Shown one piece after another: positions 56,114-64,000 of a stretch of 64,000 nucleotides of DNA. A program made the position numbers and the translations under genes. The notes beneath the pieces are model-generated. The model saw nothing but the letters and a program-made list of their open reading frames with translations. It was not told the DNA's origin and did no database searches. How positions within the stretch are numbered: position 1 is the stretch's first letter; each line of letters starts with the position of its first letter. Source of the DNA: Rubrivirga sp. SAORIC476 (GTDB taxonomy: Bacteria; Bacteroidota; Rhodothermia; Rhodothermales; Rubricoccaceae); the NCBI RefSeq assembly GCF_002283555.1, contig NZ_MVOI01000003.1, forward strand, positions 1,781,578 through 1,845,577, written 5' to 3'.

Positions 56114-57055
56114 TCACCCCGACGCCGCCCCTGGCCTGGTGCCTGCGATAGCGTGTCGGACGAAGCCGTCGGCCTCCTCGATCCGAGCCCGGGCCGCCTC
56201 GGCGTCCACGTCGGCCAGGACCATGACGAGAGCGGTCTTGACGTGCCCGTCGGCTGCGTCGAGCACCTCGGCCGCGGTGTCGTAGTCGACGCCCGTGGCC
56301 GTCATGACGATTTTCTTCGACCGCTCGACCAGCTTGAGATTGGTCATCTGGAGGTCGACCATCATGTTCTCGTACACCTTCCCGAGGCGGACCATGGTGG
56401 CGGTCGAGAGCATGTTGAGGATGAGCTTGGTCGCTGTGCCACTCTTCATGCGCGTCGATCCCATGATCGGTTCCGGTCCGACGTCGGCGCAGATGGCCAC
56501 GTCCACGTCGAGGTCGAAGCGGCTGCGGGGGTTGCAGGTCACGAACAGCGTCTTGGCTCCAAGCTCCCGGGCCCGCGCCACCGCACCGACCACGTAAGGC
56601 GTCCGGCGGCTCGCGGCGATGCCACAGACCACGTCGCGCTCGGTGACGCCCGCGGCGTCGATGTCCTCCGCGCCGTTTGACTCGTGGTCCTCGGCGCCTT
56701 CCTGTGCGACGAACATCGCGGCCTGTCCACCGGCGATCAGTCCCTGGACCTGTTCCGGCGGCGTGCCGAAGGTCGGCGGGCACTCCGCGGCATCCAGCAC
56801 ACCGAGGCGGCCGCTCGTTCCGGCTCCGGCGTAGAACAACCGGCCTCCGTTTCGGAACGCGTGCTCGATGATCTCGACGGCCTGCACGACGTAGGGGAGC
56901 TCCGGCGTCACCGCGTCTACGGCGCGCTGGTCCTCCTCGTGCAGCATCTGGACGACCTCTGGCAGCGGCGCCGTGTCGATGGTCAGGGTTCGTGGGTTTC
57001 GCGTCTCCGTCGTCAGGGTCTGGAGTTCGTCGAAGAGGGCAGGGCGGTCAGGCAT
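56114..57055 (-). CDS. murQ: N-acetylmuramic acid 6-phosphate etherase
   Basis: 313 residues, SIS sugar-isomerase fold. Signatures: GGRLFYAGAGTSGRLGVLDA, AAECPPTFGTPPEQVQGLIA, VCGIAASRRTPYVVGAVARA, ELGAKTLFVTCNP and MGSTRMKSGTATKLILNMLS. It converts MurNAc-6-P to GlcNAc-6-P and lactate in cell-wall recycling. Its first 8 bp overlap the end of the CHAT gene. TAGCTTGG (57078-57085), inside that gene, could be an internal promoter. No other recycling gene is adjacent. Confidence 0.97.
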   Translation of the reverse strand: MPDRPALFDELQTLTTETRNPRTLTIDTAPLPEVVQMLHEEDQRAVDAVTPELPYVVQAVEIIEHAFRNGGRLFYAGAGTSGRLGVLDAAECPPTFGTPPEQVQGLIAGGQAAMFVAQEGAEDHESNGAEDIDAAGVTERDVVCGIAASRRTPYVVGAVARARELGAKTLFVTCNPRSRFDLDVDVAICADVGPEPIMGSTRMKSGTATKLILNMLSTATMVRLGKVYENMMVDLQMTNLKLVERSKKIVMTATGVDYDTAAEVLDAADGHVKTALVMVLADVDAEAARARIEEADGFVRHAIAGTRPGAASG

Positions 57056-59696
57056 TGGCGGGGTGCGGTCGAAAGCGCCAAGCTAGCCCGCCTGCGACTC
57101 CGACGGCCCCCAGTGCCAGCCATGTCCATGGAATCCGCGAGCGGAGCGGGACCGGCGATGGGTTTCCCGACAGCACCGGAGCCGCCCAGTAGAACGGGCT
57201 GGCGGCCAGTCCCTCGTGATCCTCCAAGTAGGTGAGTTGTGCCTGCTGCAGCGCCTCGTCTTTCCCGAGGCCAGACTCCAGTCCCTCGTAGAAGGACTCC
57301 ATGAGGCTCGCGGTCGCTCGGTCGGCGACGGGCCAGAGTGTCGCGACCGTCGCATCGGATCCTGCTGCGCGCATGCCATACTGGAGGCCAACCAGTCCCT
57401 CACCATCCTGCCTGCCTCCATCGGCCGTCGAGCATCCACTGAGCACCACCAGATCGGCCTGGAGTGGTGTGTTCAGGATTTCGTAGAGGTGGAGGATGCC
57501 ATCTTCTCCTTCTCCCTCGTGGAGCACGATCCGAGAGTAGAGCGGGAGTTCTGGTCGGGCCTGAGCGTGAGACGCGAGGTGGATGATCCGCGCTTGGCCC
57601 GCGTCCCGTTGGAACTGCACCTCGGTCGCCTGCTCATCTCGCAGTACACGCGTCTGTCCGTGGCTCCCTACTCGGCGGACCTCTTCGTGGACGTTGGGAA
57701 GGTCAGCGAGCCCGGGGTCGTTCCACGTGGAACGCTCTGAGCCGAACACGCTTCTGCCCATCGCCAGGATGTCGATCTCACGATCCTCCTTGTCGGCCGG
57801 TGATGTCACGAGCGCAGCGGCCAGATCTGTCGTGATCGCCCAGTCACGCAGCAGGTAAGGAGCGTTTTCATAGTCCTCCCCGGGAGCGGTCAGGAAGATG
57901 GCAAACGGGGCGGTCGTGAGGACTTCGTCCGGGATGATCGTGACCTGCGACGTGGACACCCACATGCGGATGGGCTCCACCAGATCCCGGTAGAGGGCGT
58001 GGAGGGGGGGGAGGGAGAACGCCAGGTCCGGGGCGCGTCCGTTCCAGGGAGACCCGATGGCCCGCAAGTGCTCTCGCACGCGCCGGGTCGTCGCAGGGAG
58101 CGGGACAGCGACGAGGGTGTCTGCCCGAACGATGAACGCGACGCCTTCGTCGGCGCCGATCATGTAGGAGATCAGTGTGCGGTCCTCATCGGCGAGGATG
58201 CGCTGCAGCGCTGCGATGTCCACTGCCTCGTTCGCCGCCGGGGACGCATCGGTCGACGTGAGGTGTGCGATGCGTTGCTGGAGCACGGACACCTCCTCCT
58301 GCAGAGCCGCTCGCTCGGCAGCGGACTCGGCGCTGAGCACGTCGAGGCGCGCTGCCGATAGCAAGCTGGCGACGCTGTCGACGGCCTGTCGTGACTCGTC
58401 CTTGAGCGAAACGCGGATGCTGTGGTGGCGCCGGAGATCCTGCAGGTATCTCGCTCGGGTGCGGTCCAGCACCTGGAAGGCGCCGACGGCGTCACCCTGG
58501 GCAAGCCGCACCCGAGCGAGACCGCGGTACGGCGTCTGCATCAGAGCGAATGCCGAGGCGCTCCAGTCGCCGAGGCCGAGGCGGTCGCGCACGATTTCCC
58601 GGCGGTCGATGGCTGCCTGGTACGCCAGTGCGGCGGCCTCCCAGTCGCCCTGCCGCTCGTCGAGGCGGCCGAGGTATTCCAGGGCATCGGCCTCGTTCGG
58701 CGTCTCCTCTGTGCGGATCGCTTCCTGGCGGGCGCGTTCGAACGCCGCGCGGGCGCCCTGCAGATCGCCCGAGAGTTCTGCGATCCGCCCCTCGGTGATG
58801 TAGGTGTTCCACAGGGCCAGCGGCATCAGGATGCCTGCTCGTTCGGCGAGCCTTCGGGACGACCGCATGCGGGCTCGTGCCAGGTCCATGTCGCCACGCC
58901 AGGCTGCCACGAGTGCACTCAGGTTGGCGACGTGCGCCCGGTGACCAGCAGGCTGGCCGTCCGAAGACAGCACCGCCAGTGCGGCGGAGGTCCGCCGGTC
59001 CAGCAGGTCGATCAGGGAGTCGCGCTCGGCATCGGAGCCCGCGCGCTGGATCTGCTGATCGGTCAAGATGGACAGGCTGGTCAGTGCTGACCCTTGCTGG
59101 TCTAACAAGGCGGGGTCGCTCTCCAGACTGTCCGCGATGAGGCGGAGCGCCGACTCGAAGTACTCGGTCGCAGGGCCCTCCTCGCCGAGATACCGCGCGA
59201 TGTAGCCAGCAGTGATCAGCGCGCGGGCGCCGTGGACGGCCTCGGCCTGGTCGGCGAAACTGGCCGCTCGGAACGTCGCCTGTGCCCCTTCCAGACTCCT
59301 TCCGAGTTGCCGGAGCGCGTACCCCCGATGATTGTGCAACATGATCTTGGATCGGATGCTCGTGTGGGAGCCCGCCCCCTCCAGGTACCGGGCGATCCAT
59401 GCCTCCATCTCGGCGTAGCGCTCGTCCATGACGTACAGGAACGCAGTGTGCTCCTGCAATCTGCCCAGGCAGATCGGAGCCGTTTCGCCGTACTGGTTCT
59501 TCAGCACCTGGAGGCGGTCCATCAGGACGCGCCGTGCCTCGGGCCCGTCGTTGCGTCGCTCGACGAGGTCCTCGTAGAGAGAAGCTCGGCGTTCTTCGCA
59601 CTCCCGTTCATCCTGTGGCCCCCCCCAAGCGTCCGCTGTCACTACCAGGACACCCAGGAGTCCAAGTACAAGACTGATGCGAGAAGCTGAACCCAT
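57048..59696 (-). CDS. TPR-CHAT caspase-like protease, probably periplasmic and membrane-anchored
   Basis: 882 residues. An N-terminal signal peptide (SLVLGLLGVLVVTADAWG), a large helical region of TPR-like repeats (about 60-400; e.g. HNHRGYALRQLGRSLEGAQA and ALEYLGRLDERQGDWEAAAL), a coiled stretch (about 400-480), then the CHAT domain with the dyad His710 (HLASHA) and Cys755 (LSGCST), and GDATVATLWPVAD. A C-terminal helix (PWTWLALGAVGVAGGLAW) followed by RFRPHP anchors it, catalytic domain outside. CHAT/TPR proteins are a caspase-related protease class; substrates here are unknown. Its end overlaps murQ by 8 bp. Not related to any neighbouring toxin-antitoxin or defence gene that I can see. 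Confidence 0.92.
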   Translation of the reverse strand: MGSASRISLVLGLLGVLVVTADAWGGPQDERECEERRASLYEDLVERRNDGPEARRVLMDRLQVLKNQYGETAPICLGRLQEHTAFLYVMDERYAEMEAWIARYLEGAGSHTSIRSKIMLHNHRGYALRQLGRSLEGAQATFRAASFADQAEAVHGARALITAGYIARYLGEEGPATEYFESALRLIADSLESDPALLDQQGSALTSLSILTDQQIQRAGSDAERDSLIDLLDRRTSAALAVLSSDGQPAGHRAHVANLSALVAAWRGDMDLARARMRSSRRLAERAGILMPLALWNTYITEGRIAELSGDLQGARAAFERARQEAIRTEETPNEADALEYLGRLDERQGDWEAAALAYQAAIDRREIVRDRLGLGDWSASAFALMQTPYRGLARVRLAQGDAVGAFQVLDRTRARYLQDLRRHHSIRVSLKDESRQAVDSVASLLSAARLDVLSAESAAERAALQEEVSVLQQRIAHLTSTDASPAANEAVDIAALQRILADEDRTLISYMIGADEGVAFIVRADTLVAVPLPATTRRVREHLRAIGSPWNGRAPDLAFSLPPLHALYRDLVEPIRMWVSTSQVTIIPDEVLTTAPFAIFLTAPGEDYENAPYLLRDWAITTDLAAALVTSPADKEDREIDILAMGRSVFGSERSTWNDPGLADLPNVHEEVRRVGSHGQTRVLRDEQATEVQFQRDAGQARIIHLASHAQARPELPLYSRIVLHEGEGEDGILHLYEILNTPLQADLVVLSGCSTADGGRQDGEGLVGLQYGMRAAGSDATVATLWPVADRATASLMESFYEGLESGLGKDEALQQAQLTYLEDHEGLAASPFYWAAPVLSGNPSPVPLRSRIPWTWLALGAVGVAGGLAWRFRPHPANA
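57078..57085 (-). promoter_or_regulatory. Possible internal promoter element for murQ
   Basis: TAGCTTGG on the minus strand, 22 nt before the murQ ATG and inside the CHAT coding sequence. It belongs to the TAGCTTnn set. Confidence 0.3.
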
Positions 59697-59776
59697 CTGG
59701 TGTGCAGTGTGCGGGACATGAGATTAGCGAACATCGCAGACGGCGACCGGTATGACTCCGCCGCCCCTGATTGTCC

Positions 59777-60928
59777 GTGCGCCTTCGTCGTCTCTCGTTG
59801 TCCTCCTTCCGCGCGCACACCGCGACGATGCTCGACTTCGCGCCCCGCGTGAACCTTCTCGTCGGGGCGAATGGAGCGGGGAAGACGAACGTCCTGGAGG
59901 CGCTCGGCACTCTCTGTCTGGGGAAGAGCTTTCTCGGCGCCTCGGATGCGACCCTGTTACAGCGCGGTGCTCCTCACTTCACCGTCGAGGGTGTGTTCGA
60001 TGGGGAAGATCGTCCCGATGTCCGGCTCCGCCTCGCGTTCGTTCCGGGGGAGGGGAAGCGAGCCTTTGCGAACGGTGCTGCTCTGGATCGCCTGGCGGAT
60101 TTGGTCGGACGCGTTCCGGTCGTCATCCTGTCTCCCTCCGATCATGAGTTGACCGCGGGCGGGCCCGTCGAGCGTCGGCGCCTGCTGGACGCCACGTTGA
60201 GCCAGGTCTTCCCGGTCTACCTGGACGACGTACTCAAGTACCGACGGGCGCTCAAGCAGAAGAACGCGCTCCTGCAGCAGGTCCGCCGCGGCCGTCCCCA
60301 GGCTCCCGGGACCATGGACGCGTGGGATGAGGAACTGGCCACCCTCGGGGGGCGCATCGTTGCCCGCCGGCGCTCGTTCCTCAATCGGTTTGCGGAGTTG
60401 CTCGTGGACGCCTACGATCTCCTCGGCTCGCCCGGCGGCGTGCCCTCGTTGGCGTACCAACCGTCGAGCGGGTCTGATGATGCGGATGACACTGATGCGA
60501 TGCGGCGCTCGCTCGCTCGCACTCGGCGACGCAGCGTCGATCTCGGCCGGACACTCGTGGGCCCCCACCTCGACGAAGTCGCGTTTCAGATCGACGGCTT
60601 CGACCTGCGGCCGTATGCGTCTCAAGGACAGCATCGGACCTTCGCCCTGGCCGTCCGGGTCGCCCAAGCACTCTACGTCCGGGAGCGCACCGACGAGCCG
60701 CCCCTTCTTCTGCTCGACGACGTGTTCGGGCCTCTCGATCCCGATCGGTCTCGCGTCGTTCTCGACCTTCTCGTATCGGGTACGCTCGGTCAGTCCTTCG
60801 TCACGGCTGCGCGGTCAGAACCCTTCGACGGTGTCGTGCCGTTCGAGGCCGACGAGCATGCTGCGTTTCACGTGGAACGTGGCGTCGTCGCAGCTTTGCA
60901 TCCCCTTCCCACCGCTCCTCTCTCATGA
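59777..60928 (+). CDS. recF: DNA replication and repair protein RecF
   Basis: 383 residues. GTG at 59777 gives MRLRRLSLSSFRAH, the standard RecF opening; a TTG two codons earlier is less likely. Walker A VGANGAGKTNVLEA, SPSDHELTAGGPVERRRLLD, and Walker B/signature region (ASQGQHRTFALAV, LLLLDDVFGPLDPDRS) are intact. RecF loads RecA at gaps with RecO/RecR. Normally recF lies next to dnaN/dnaA; here the neighbours are an M48 peptidase (ATGA overlap) and a divergent CHAT gene. Confidence 0.96.
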   Translation: MRLRRLSLSSFRAHTATMLDFAPRVNLLVGANGAGKTNVLEALGTLCLGKSFLGASDATLLQRGAPHFTVEGVFDGEDRPDVRLRLAFVPGEGKRAFANGAALDRLADLVGRVPVVILSPSDHELTAGGPVERRRLLDATLSQVFPVYLDDVLKYRRALKQKNALLQQVRRGRPQAPGTMDAWDEELATLGGRIVARRRSFLNRFAELLVDAYDLLGSPGGVPSLAYQPSSGSDDADDTDAMRRSLARTRRRSVDLGRTLVGPHLDEVAFQIDGFDLRPYASQGQHRTFALAVRVAQALYVRERTDEPPLLLLDDVFGPLDPDRSRVVLDLLVSGTLGQSFVTAARSEPFDGVVPFEADEHAAFHVERGVVAALHPLPTAPLS

Positions 60929-62415
60929 TGAACCCCTTACGTCTGGCCTTCCGGCCGGCCCTCTCTCTCGTGCTGGTCGCCATGCTGTCGGCGTGCGGCA
61001 CCACGAACGTCAACTACGTCACCGGCGAGCAGCAGCGCGGTGCCTATACCTGGGCTCAAGAGGTCCAACTGGGTACCGAGGCGGATCAGCAGATCCAGGC
61101 TCAGTTCGGCCTCTACGATGATCCATCCTTGACGGCCTACGTCGAGCGCGTCGCGCAGGATGTGCTGAGCACGAGTGCCTACAATGATCCGAACACGCCT
61201 CAGGAGATCAAGAACACGCCGTTCTACTTCCGAGTGCTGGACTCCCCCGTGGTGAACGCGTTCGCGCTGCCTGGCGGATACGTGTACGTGACTCGGGGGC
61301 TCCTCGCTTACCTGGAGAATGAAGCTCAGTTGGCCGTGGTCCTCGGGCACGAGATCGGCCACGTGCTCGGCCGGCACTCCTCTGAGCAGGCTGCCCGAGC
61401 CCAGCTCAGTCAGTTCGGTCTTCTCGGGGCTGCTGTCCTGGGAGGCGTCGTCGGCGGCGGCCGGGTGGCCGAGGGCATTCTGAACTACGGTGGGACCGGC
61501 CTCCAGCTTCTCCAGCTTAGCTACGGCCGTGATGCCGAGCGGGAGGCCGATCAGGCGGGCGTCGCCTACGCTGAGTTTGCTGACTACGATGCGTCCGAGG
61601 CCGCCCGCTTCTTCGTCTCCCTCCAGCGGCTCAGCCAGCAGTCGGGGCAGAGCGTGCCCAGCTTCCTCTCCACCCACCCGGATCCGGGCGAGCGAGCCCA
61701 GACGATTCCGCAGCTCGCGGCTCAGTACGACCCGCAGGGGACCGAGGTGAACGCGGCTCCGTTCCTCGCTCAGATTCAGGGCATCGTGCTCGGTGAGGAT
61801 CCCCGGCAGGGCTTCACCGAGGGCAACCGGTTCTACCACCCGGAGCTCCGCTTCGTGCTGTCCTACCCGAACGGATGGCAGACGCAGAACTCGCCGTCGG
61901 CTTTCTTGATGGGTGAGCCCAACGGAGCGGCTGTGATCCAGTTGACGCTCGCGCAGGGTACCTCCGCGTCCTCCGCAGGTCGCGCCCTCGCCCAGCAGCA
62001 GGGCGTCCAGGCCTCCTCTAGTGGTGCGGTCTCGGTGAACGGCTACCCGGCGTACCGAGTGGAGGGGACGGCTCAGCAGCAGAGCGGTGCCGCGGGCTTC
62101 TCAGCGACCTTCATCGAGTACGGCGGTCAGGTCTATCAGATTCTCGGCCTCACGGCCGCGGGCTCCTTCGGCCAGTACGCGAGCGTCTTCCGTTCGACGG
62201 CGGGGAGCTTCGACCGGCTCACCGACAGCCGCTACCTCAACCGGCAACCGTCGCGACTGGAAGTGACGACGGTTAACAGCGCGACGACCCTCCAGGCCTT
62301 GCTCCAGGGCCGGACGATTCCGGGCGGCGAGACGACGCAGTCCATCGCCATCATGAACCAGCTGGACCTCACGACCCGCATTCCGGCGGGCACGACGGTG
62401 AAGCTGCCCGGCTGA
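60925..62415 (+). CDS. M48-family lipoprotein metalloprotease
   Basis: 496 residues: lipobox LSAC (Cys 24), peptidase M48 domain (about 40-270) with LPGGYVYVTRGLLAYLENEA, the zinc motif HEIGH (His142) and the later Glu in DAEREADQAGVAY, SFLSTHPDPGERA. The second half (about 285-496) is a beta-rich domain with YPAYRVEGTAQQQSG and a C-terminal NSATTLQALLQGRTIPGG that resembles TPR-less BepA-like proteins. It likely degrades or assembles outer-membrane proteins. The ATG overlaps the recF stop. Strong terminator follows. Confidence 0.93.
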   Translation: MMNPLRLAFRPALSLVLVAMLSACGTTNVNYVTGEQQRGAYTWAQEVQLGTEADQQIQAQFGLYDDPSLTAYVERVAQDVLSTSAYNDPNTPQEIKNTPFYFRVLDSPVVNAFALPGGYVYVTRGLLAYLENEAQLAVVLGHEIGHVLGRHSSEQAARAQLSQFGLLGAAVLGGVVGGGRVAEGILNYGGTGLQLLQLSYGRDAEREADQAGVAYAEFADYDASEAARFFVSLQRLSQQSGQSVPSFLSTHPDPGERAQTIPQLAAQYDPQGTEVNAAPFLAQIQGIVLGEDPRQGFTEGNRFYHPELRFVLSYPNGWQTQNSPSAFLMGEPNGAAVIQLTLAQGTSASSAGRALAQQQGVQASSSGAVSVNGYPAYRVEGTAQQQSGAAGFSATFIEYGGQVYQILGLTAAGSFGQYASVFRSTAGSFDRLTDSRYLNRQPSRLEVTTVNSATTLQALLQGRTIPGGETTQSIAIMNQLDLTTRIPAGTTVKLPG

Positions 62416-62442
62416 CCCCGTCCGCCTCGGAGCCTACTACAG

Positions 62443-62476
62443 AGGGCCTGGATCACTTCGATCCAGGCCCTTCTTG
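62443..62476. terminator. Rho-independent terminator after the M48 gene
   Basis: AGGGCCTGGATC (62443-62454) and GATCCAGGCCCT (62460-62471) form a perfect 12-bp stem with a 5-nt loop (ACTTC), followed by TCTT. It sits between convergent genes and is the clearest terminator in the window. Confidence 0.9.
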
Positions 62477-62478
62477 CG

Positions 62479-62904
62479 TCAGTCCTGCTCGTCGGCGGGA
62501 GGGGGGATGACGACAGCCTCACCCCCGAGCGACATCTTGCCGTTGCAGTAGGCGTACATCCGGACCTTGACGTGACCGTGACGCTCGATCTTCTCCGCCA
62601 CCTTCACCTCTATGGTTACCTCCTCGCCGACCGGCACCGGGCGCAGGAACTTGGCCGATAGCGAGACGGCGATGGAGCCTGGACCGGGGAAGTCCCGGCC
62701 GAGCACCTTCGACGCGATCCCGAGCAGGTAGACCCCGTGGACGACCGGCTTGCCGAACCGGCTCGCCGCACCCGCAGCCTCGTCGATGTGGATCGGGTTG
62801 TCGTCTCCGGTAACATCGGCGAACGCGCGGACATCGTCCATCGTGATCTGACGCGACCAGGAGAAGCTGTCGCCGACGGAGAGGGAATCGTAGGTATGGG
62901 CCAT
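62479..62904 (-). CDS. MaoC-family (R)-specific hydratase
   Basis: 141 residues, single hotdog fold. DVTGDDNPIHIDEAAGAASRF holds the catalytic Asp/His motif of R-specific enoyl-CoA hydratases (D-x-N-P-x-H), then PVVHGVYLLGIASKVLG and SIAVSLSAKFLRPVPVGEEV. It hydrates trans-2-enoyl-CoA to (R)-3-hydroxyacyl-CoA, or acts as a related dehydratase. The leader CTCTCCCCTCCCC just before ATG is the clearest example of the C/T-rich leader. Confidence 0.92.
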   Translation of the reverse strand: MAHTYDSLSVGDSFSWSRQITMDDVRAFADVTGDDNPIHIDEAAGAASRFGKPVVHGVYLLGIASKVLGRDFPGPGSIAVSLSAKFLRPVPVGEEVTIEVKVAEKIERHGHVKVRMYAYCNGKMSLGGEAVVIPPPADEQD

Positions 62905-62931
62905 CAGTGGGGAGGGGAGAGGGTCGTGAGG

Positions 62932-63369
62932 CTACGACGCAGGGCCGGTGGATGCCAGTTCATCCGCATCCAAGAACCGGTCCCGTTCCCCCGGACGAGG
63001 CATGCGACACGCCTCGCGGGTCCCAAACCACTGGTAGCGGTTCTCCGCGACGCCATCGTAGAGCCAGTCGCGGATGACCCTGGGGATCCAGCGTCCGACA
63101 GCGGCCCATCGCCAGGGCGCGTCCAACCGCGCAGCGATACGCCACGCCGCCTCAGACCGCTCGTACACGTCCGCACCGTTCACCAGGACGACCGAGTCGA
63201 GTCGGTCAGGATCGAGACTGTGGGACTCCAGCAACCGCCTTCCTACGTTGGACTGAAGCGACGCAAACCGGAAGGCTTCTGCTGAGTCGTGGTCGAGGAT
63301 GAACTGGACGGACCGATCGCAAAGGGTGCAGACGCCGTCAAAGAGGAGGATCGGGCCGTCGTCGAGCAT
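62932..63369 (-). CDS. DCC-family thiol-disulfide oxidoreductase-like protein (DUF393)
   Basis: 145 residues: LLFDGVCTLCDRSVQFILDH with the CxxC redox motif, RFASLQSNVGRRLLESHSLD, SVVLVNGADVYERSEA, and VIRDWLYDGVAENRYQWFG. This is the DCC protein family, predicted to have a thioredoxin-like fold without a proven role. It is 27 bp upstream of the MaoC gene. The start is the ATG at 63369. Confidence 0.92.
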   Translation of the reverse strand: MLDDGPILLFDGVCTLCDRSVQFILDHDSAEAFRFASLQSNVGRRLLESHSLDPDRLDSVVLVNGADVYERSEAAWRIAARLDAPWRWAAVGRWIPRVIRDWLYDGVAENRYQWFGTREACRMPRPGERDRFLDADELASTGPAS

Positions 63370-63426
63370 GGAAACCGGGGCGATGGGGAGCGGGGTAGGG
63401 GGACCTACGCTCTCGCTCCATTGCAG

Positions 63427-64000
63427 ATGCACGCGCCTCCGTCTTCGTCGCTGGGTGCCCGGTTGGCTGAACTCGCCCGGCTCTTCTTCACACTGGGCGT
63501 CGTGGGCTTCGGTGGCCCTGCCGCACACATCGCGATGATGGAAGACGAGGTGGTCCAGAAGCGGCAGTGGATGTCCCCGCAGTCGTTTCTCGATCTCGTC
63601 GGTGCGACCAATCTGATTCCAGGGCCGAACTCGACAGAGATGACGATGCACGTCGGCTTCTCGCGGGCCGGGTGGCTCGGTCTCTTCGTGGCCGGCGCGT
63701 CCTTCATTCTGCCCGCTTCGGGGATGACGCTCGCGCTGGCGTGGCTCTATGTCCGCAGCGCTGAGATTCCAGATGTGGCGCCCGTGCTCGCTGCCATCCC
63801 GGCCGCCGTGCTGGCTGTGATTCTGGGTGCCCTCTGGCGCCTCGGCAAAAAAGCCATTGCTTCGGTGCCGACGGGGCTGGTAGCGCTCGGTATCACGGCT
63901 CTGCTCATGCTCGGCGTGCGCGAGATCCCGGCCCTCCTCGGGGGAGGACTGGTGGGTGGAGTGGTTCTCTACATGGTGCGTCGACCCACCGCGCCTCCAT
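63427..64000 (+). CDS. chrA: Chromate transporter ChrA-like, 5' part (cut by the window end)
   Basis: The window ends after 191 codons of an open frame. Features: RLAELARLFFTLGVVGFGGP, IAMMEDEVVQKRQW, LVGATNLIPGPNSTEMTMHV (the ChrA T-x-x-x-P-G-P-N motif) and at least three membrane helices. ChrA exports chromate using proton-motive force; family members may move other anions. The remainder is beyond the end, so whether it is the long (two-domain) type cannot be judged. It diverges from the DCC gene with 57 bp between. Confidence 0.9.
   Translation, partial: MHAPPSSSLGARLAELARLFFTLGVVGFGGPAAHIAMMEDEVVQKRQWMSPQSFLDLVGATNLIPGPNSTEMTMHVGFSRAGWLGLFVAGASFILPASGMTLALAWLYVRSAEIPDVAPVLAAIPAAVLAVILGALWRLGKKAIASVPTGLVALGITALLMLGVREIPALLGGGLVGGVVLYMVRRPTAPP

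Noticed and set aside
57048-59696. The CHAT gene as part of a phage-defence (gasdermin or Craspase-like) system
   Set aside because: No gasdermin-like, reverse transcriptase, NLR or Cas gene is nearby, and the protein is predicted to be exported.

Overview
The window is about 64 kb of high-G+C bacterial chromosome. It fits the phylum Bacteroidota, most likely the class Rhodothermia (a Rubricoccaceae-like marine lineage); the genus is a guess. The clues are type IX secretion (T9SS) C-terminal sorting domains on two proteins, a DUF1800/DUF1501 pair, many small lipoproteins, TAnnTTnn promoter elements of the Bacteroidota kind, and almost no Shine-Dalgarno sequences. I see no insertion sequence, prophage or CRISPR array.

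Layout. 1-3.8 kb: an rRNA operon on the minus strand (promoter, boxA, 16S, tRNA-Ile, tRNA-Ala, 5' part of 23S). 4.2-11.9 kb: a PASTA membrane protein; a minus-strand cluster accC, Fur-type regulator, PhzF-like protein and pyrR joined by ATGA overlaps; a DnaJ-like chaperone; a lipid acyltransferase; an arsenite methyltransferase. 12.2-21.7 kb: an envelope island with DUF1800, a Tat-exported DUF1501 protein carrying a T9SS tail, two tandem WG-repeat lipoproteins, a fibre-like protein with a small T9SS partner, a decayed third WG copy, and two paralogous lipoproteins. 21.7-34.2 kb: mostly minus-strand housekeeping and envelope genes (dodecin, TauE-type exporter, S41 protease, tatC, a phosphoribosyltransferase, glyA) and a DUF1028-HEAT-GNAT cluster. 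35.2-38.2 kb: pgi, then an 820-bp non-coding region that looks like a replication origin, then a universal stress protein. 38.3-51.3 kb: cardiolipin synthase with an upstream cyclic-nucleotide-type histidine kinase, ROK sugar kinase, comEC, nusB, a PPP phosphatase, ychF with an ExbD-like gene, malic enzyme, yhbY. 51.6-64 kb: DoxX, mfd, murQ overlapping a TPR-CHAT protease gene, recF with an M48 peptidase, MaoC, a DCC thiol oxidoreductase and the start of chrA.

How the parts connect. nusB supplies the factor expected to act on the boxA sites seen in the rRNA leader and spacer. tatC is the translocase needed by the DUF1501 protein. mfd and recF are repair genes, and comEC is DNA uptake. Much of the rest is envelope biology.

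The most notable observations are: the 16S 3' end reads ACCTCTCAC instead of the usual ACCTCCTT, while the genes have C/T-rich leaders rather than Shine-Dalgarno sites; a DnaA-box cluster with an unwinding-element-like stretch at 36.8-37.2 kb; a periplasm-directed CHAT protease translationally overlapped with murQ; and the duplicated and decaying lipoprotein families of the 12-22 kb island.
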